Source: Rallus limicola
Lineage: Eukaryota > Chordata > Aves > Gruiformes > Rallidae
Assembly: GCA_022605955.1 (NCBI GenBank)
Contig: JAKCOZ010000008.1
Span: 19,897,583-19,961,582, forward strand
DNA length: 64,000 bases
Reading direction: 5' to 3'
In this document: in pieces, positions 61,388-64,000 of the stretch
How the letters are laid out: every line of letters begins with the position of its first letter
Position numbering within the stretch: position 1 is the first letter of the stretch
Made by a program: the position numbers and the translations under genes
The notes under the pieces: generated by a model
Databases searched by the model: none
Seen by the model: the letters and a program-made list of their open reading frames with translations, nothing else
Told to the model about the DNA's origin: nothing

Positions 61388-64000
61388 CTGCAAGGAAAAT
61401 ACATTGTTATCGTACAATAACTGCATTTGATAGTGTTAAGAACACATTTACAGTAGAATGGGTCAGTGTACCTTTATTTGCACTCAAGAAGCAAATAATC
61501 GTGCATTGATCTAGCTGCCAATTAGGTTGCTGAATTGCTTAAAAGTGGACCTTGATCCTTGAAGATGTTGATGGACTTTAGAAAAAATTGAGTAATAGGA
61601 ACTGATGCATGCATTTCACTCTGGGCAGAAATTCACAGTGCACTTGCTTGTATGCTGGAAAACATGGCATGTCTGGTACATGCTAAAAACACACCCTTGC
61701 AAGTAAAGAAAGTAATGTATGTGCACCACATGCAAGAAATTATAGGAAAGATACAGCCTTAGTGAAAACTGAGAACACATCTTCCTGACAGTATCGTCTT
61801 ACCTTTCTCAGTTGTTTCCAGATACATGGAACCTTGGGTAGGTTTGGGGCATGCTCTTTGACACTGCTGGTGTGAGACACACAAATAAACAAGGCAGAGA
61901 ACTCCCAGCACACCCACGCAGGGACTGTTAATTGCAGTTGAGGAAAAGGTGTATTTTAGAATAGTTCCTCTTGTTGCATAAAATGAAAGTGGGCTCGTTT
62001 AAATGTGACTATAACTTGAAATTTCAAAAACTGATTCTTAGAACTCTCAGAAAATTCCTTCTGATAGAATTAATCTGGAAAGACCAAGCGAGCAATGGTC
62101 TGAAAATAAACATCAGAGTAGTTAAAGCCTGTCGGAATGTCTTTGTGCCATAAATCTTTCACAAACTGATGTTATTATTGGAGTGATTGTTTAAGATACA
62201 GTGCCTTAAATCTTGATTGCCTACAAGGCACAGGTCATTTTGCCTTTTCCTAGGAAGGACACTTGAAATTTAGATACATAGAAAGATGGGGGAAAAATAG
62301 TGAGCAAACTGAACACAGAATAAATACAGAATTCAAAACTACATTTGAGATCTTTTGAGTGCACTATGAAAGTTTGCACTTTCATAATCAATGAATGACC
62401 TTTCCTTCCTTGTCTCAGATTTTAGTTGTTTGCAACAAATAAACAAAAGAACAAACCACTTGAAGTCAGTGAGGCCAACACAGCAGCTTCCACAAAACTC
62501 TTTGCCAAACTGATTAGCTTTGCAATTCACACACTAAACCTGCCTGGTCATGGCACCATCAAGCAATGAATCTTTTCATTGAATAAAACTGGAATTGCAG
62601 AGGAACTTTTTTTTTTTTGGTATGAATACTTTTGTAGTGCTTGTTTAAACGTGAAGTTGTTACCAATTAACTCCTGTGAGCCCTTATTCTTGAATGAAAA
62701 AAAAAATCTTGTTAAGATTAATGTAATTGTTTAATAATTAAACACCAGTTAATTGGAAAATGTTGCATATGTAGACAGTCCTCAAGTTTTTTTCCTTTAG
62801 TGTATTTATATTGTTAGTGATTGGATGCATTTTTAAAAATTCTTCTTGGATAACAGATTTTCTTATTTTGCTATTTTTATTAATTTCTTGGACTAAATGA
62901 AAAAGTGAAACTATATGATAGGTTTTGTATCTAAAATAACTGTACAGGTAGATTGGCATGAAGGTAGAAGAATCCTTTGTTTTCTCTACAACAGTTTATG
63001 AACTCTAGAAATTAAATGTTGCATTGCTCAGCAGGCAGCTTATGAGAGCTGGTGTGTCCTCAGCCTCCACATAATTGCTGTTCATATCCTGGCAAAGCAG
63101 GAAGAGAGAACAACCCCATGTTCATTCAGGCCCTGAGTGGACTGGGTTTTTACAGACTTTATTTGGGAATTTTTGTTTTTTACAGCCTTTGAATAATTAA
63201 CATTTTCATCATTGTGAGTAAGCACACTGGCAAGTGAGACTGAATATAAACAAAGACTGGATTTGTTCATTGGGGATTGATTTAAAAGACTAAGATTAAT
63301 TAAAACTGTATGTTGTCCAGAAAAGAAATACTTTTAAATGGTGAGCCAAACAAAGAAAAAAGATGACTGTGTTGCTCGGTTCTACCTTAGCCATTTTGTT
63401 CTTCAGAGATTAGGATGTTAATCTAAAGAGAAAAGAGAATACAGGGGTTTTTTGTTTTTGGTGTTTTTTTTTTTTTTAATTAAAAAGAAGAGTTCTGTTA
63501 GCAAAGAAAAAAGTAAAAAAGTAGAGGAAACATTATTCTGAAGCTCCTAGCTTTAGACCTTAACCAGAGAAGCAGCCTCTGCTGTCTTTGTCTGCAGTGG
63601 TCTGGGTCTCATGTTAAACGATGTCTTGAGCACAGGTCCTGCTGAATGGGTGTCAGAAACAGTTTGGTTGATAAAAGTGAATGAGGTGACTGTAGTACCA
63701 AAATAGTCACCTTAAATCTACTTAAAAAACCTACCAAAGAACAACAAAAGACAATTTACTTTGCGTGGTTCCTGTTCATCACTAGAAACTTCTGTGCAAA
63801 CTGGCTGGGCTTGCCCTCCTCCATGGCAGCCAAACAGCCAGCTGGCTGCTCTCACAGCTGGGCCTGATCCAGGACCTGATGGGGAGCAGGTGTCACAAGT
63901 GGGGTAATGACTGAGCAGCTGCTTCTACTAGTTTGTTGCAAGGGATTTGGGGGTCTCAGCTACAATGTGCTGTTACAAAAAGCTAGATAGTAATCTAGAG
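61388..64000. other. Noncoding stretch at window end
   Basis: AT-rich sequence with T runs at about 62608 and 63467 and no exon, promoter or CpG-rich start region recognised. If the minus-strand gene extends further 5', its upstream exons are either here and missed or beyond the window. Confidence 0.4.

Noticed and set aside
1..64000. CRISPR arrays, prokaryotic operons, insertion sequences
   Set aside because: No repeat-spacer pattern and no dense long reading frames; the sequence has vertebrate nuclear character throughout.

Overview
The window looks like vertebrate nuclear DNA, most likely from a bird. It is AT-rich, CpG-poor and almost free of recognisable interspersed repeats, with no operon-like gene packing and no long intact reading frame. 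The best taxonomic clue is a nuclear copy of mitochondrial DNA (NUMT) at about 63-1018. It keeps the order COX1, tRNA-Tyr, tRNA-Cys, tRNA-Asn, tRNA-Ala, tRNA-Trp, ND2. COX1 starts with GTG, and there is no light-strand origin stem-loop between tRNA-Asn and tRNA-Cys. That combination is known from birds and crocodilians; a bird is the simpler reading.

Positions 63-1018 hold the NUMT, with COX1 and ND2 reading on the minus strand and four tRNA copies on the plus strand. It is decayed: an apparent 11-base deletion near the COX1 start, an AGA codon in the COX1 frame, replacements at conserved COX1 positions, and a changed base in the tRNA-Asn anticodon.

From 1087 to at least 54513 the window appears to hold part of one large minus-strand gene made of short exons (34-284 bp) in kilobase-scale introns. 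I found it by reading open segments bounded by good splice sites. The firmest block is 22664-28334, where five consecutive candidate exons join in one frame. Other good candidates are 54409-54513, 20650-20773, 2836-2918 and 1087-1258. Several weaker candidates (61343-61387, 42122-42211, 39088-39134, 36219-36252, 31994-32045, 5481-5552) are listed with low confidence, and not all neighbouring pairs join in frame, so exons are missing or some calls are wrong. The predicted peptides are rich in leucine and look helical, which could suit a HEAT/ARM-like protein, but I do not recognise the gene. Its 3' part would lie beyond position 1, because the last exon seen ends in a perfect splice donor; the NUMT sits in that intron, 68 bp from the exon.

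The rest reads as intronic or intergenic sequence with homopolymer runs, a perfect 19-bp x 5 minisatellite at 40219-40313, a C/A-rich tract near 15.4 kb, and a few small inverted repeats. I saw no CRISPR array, prokaryotic gene, intact transposon or clear promoter.
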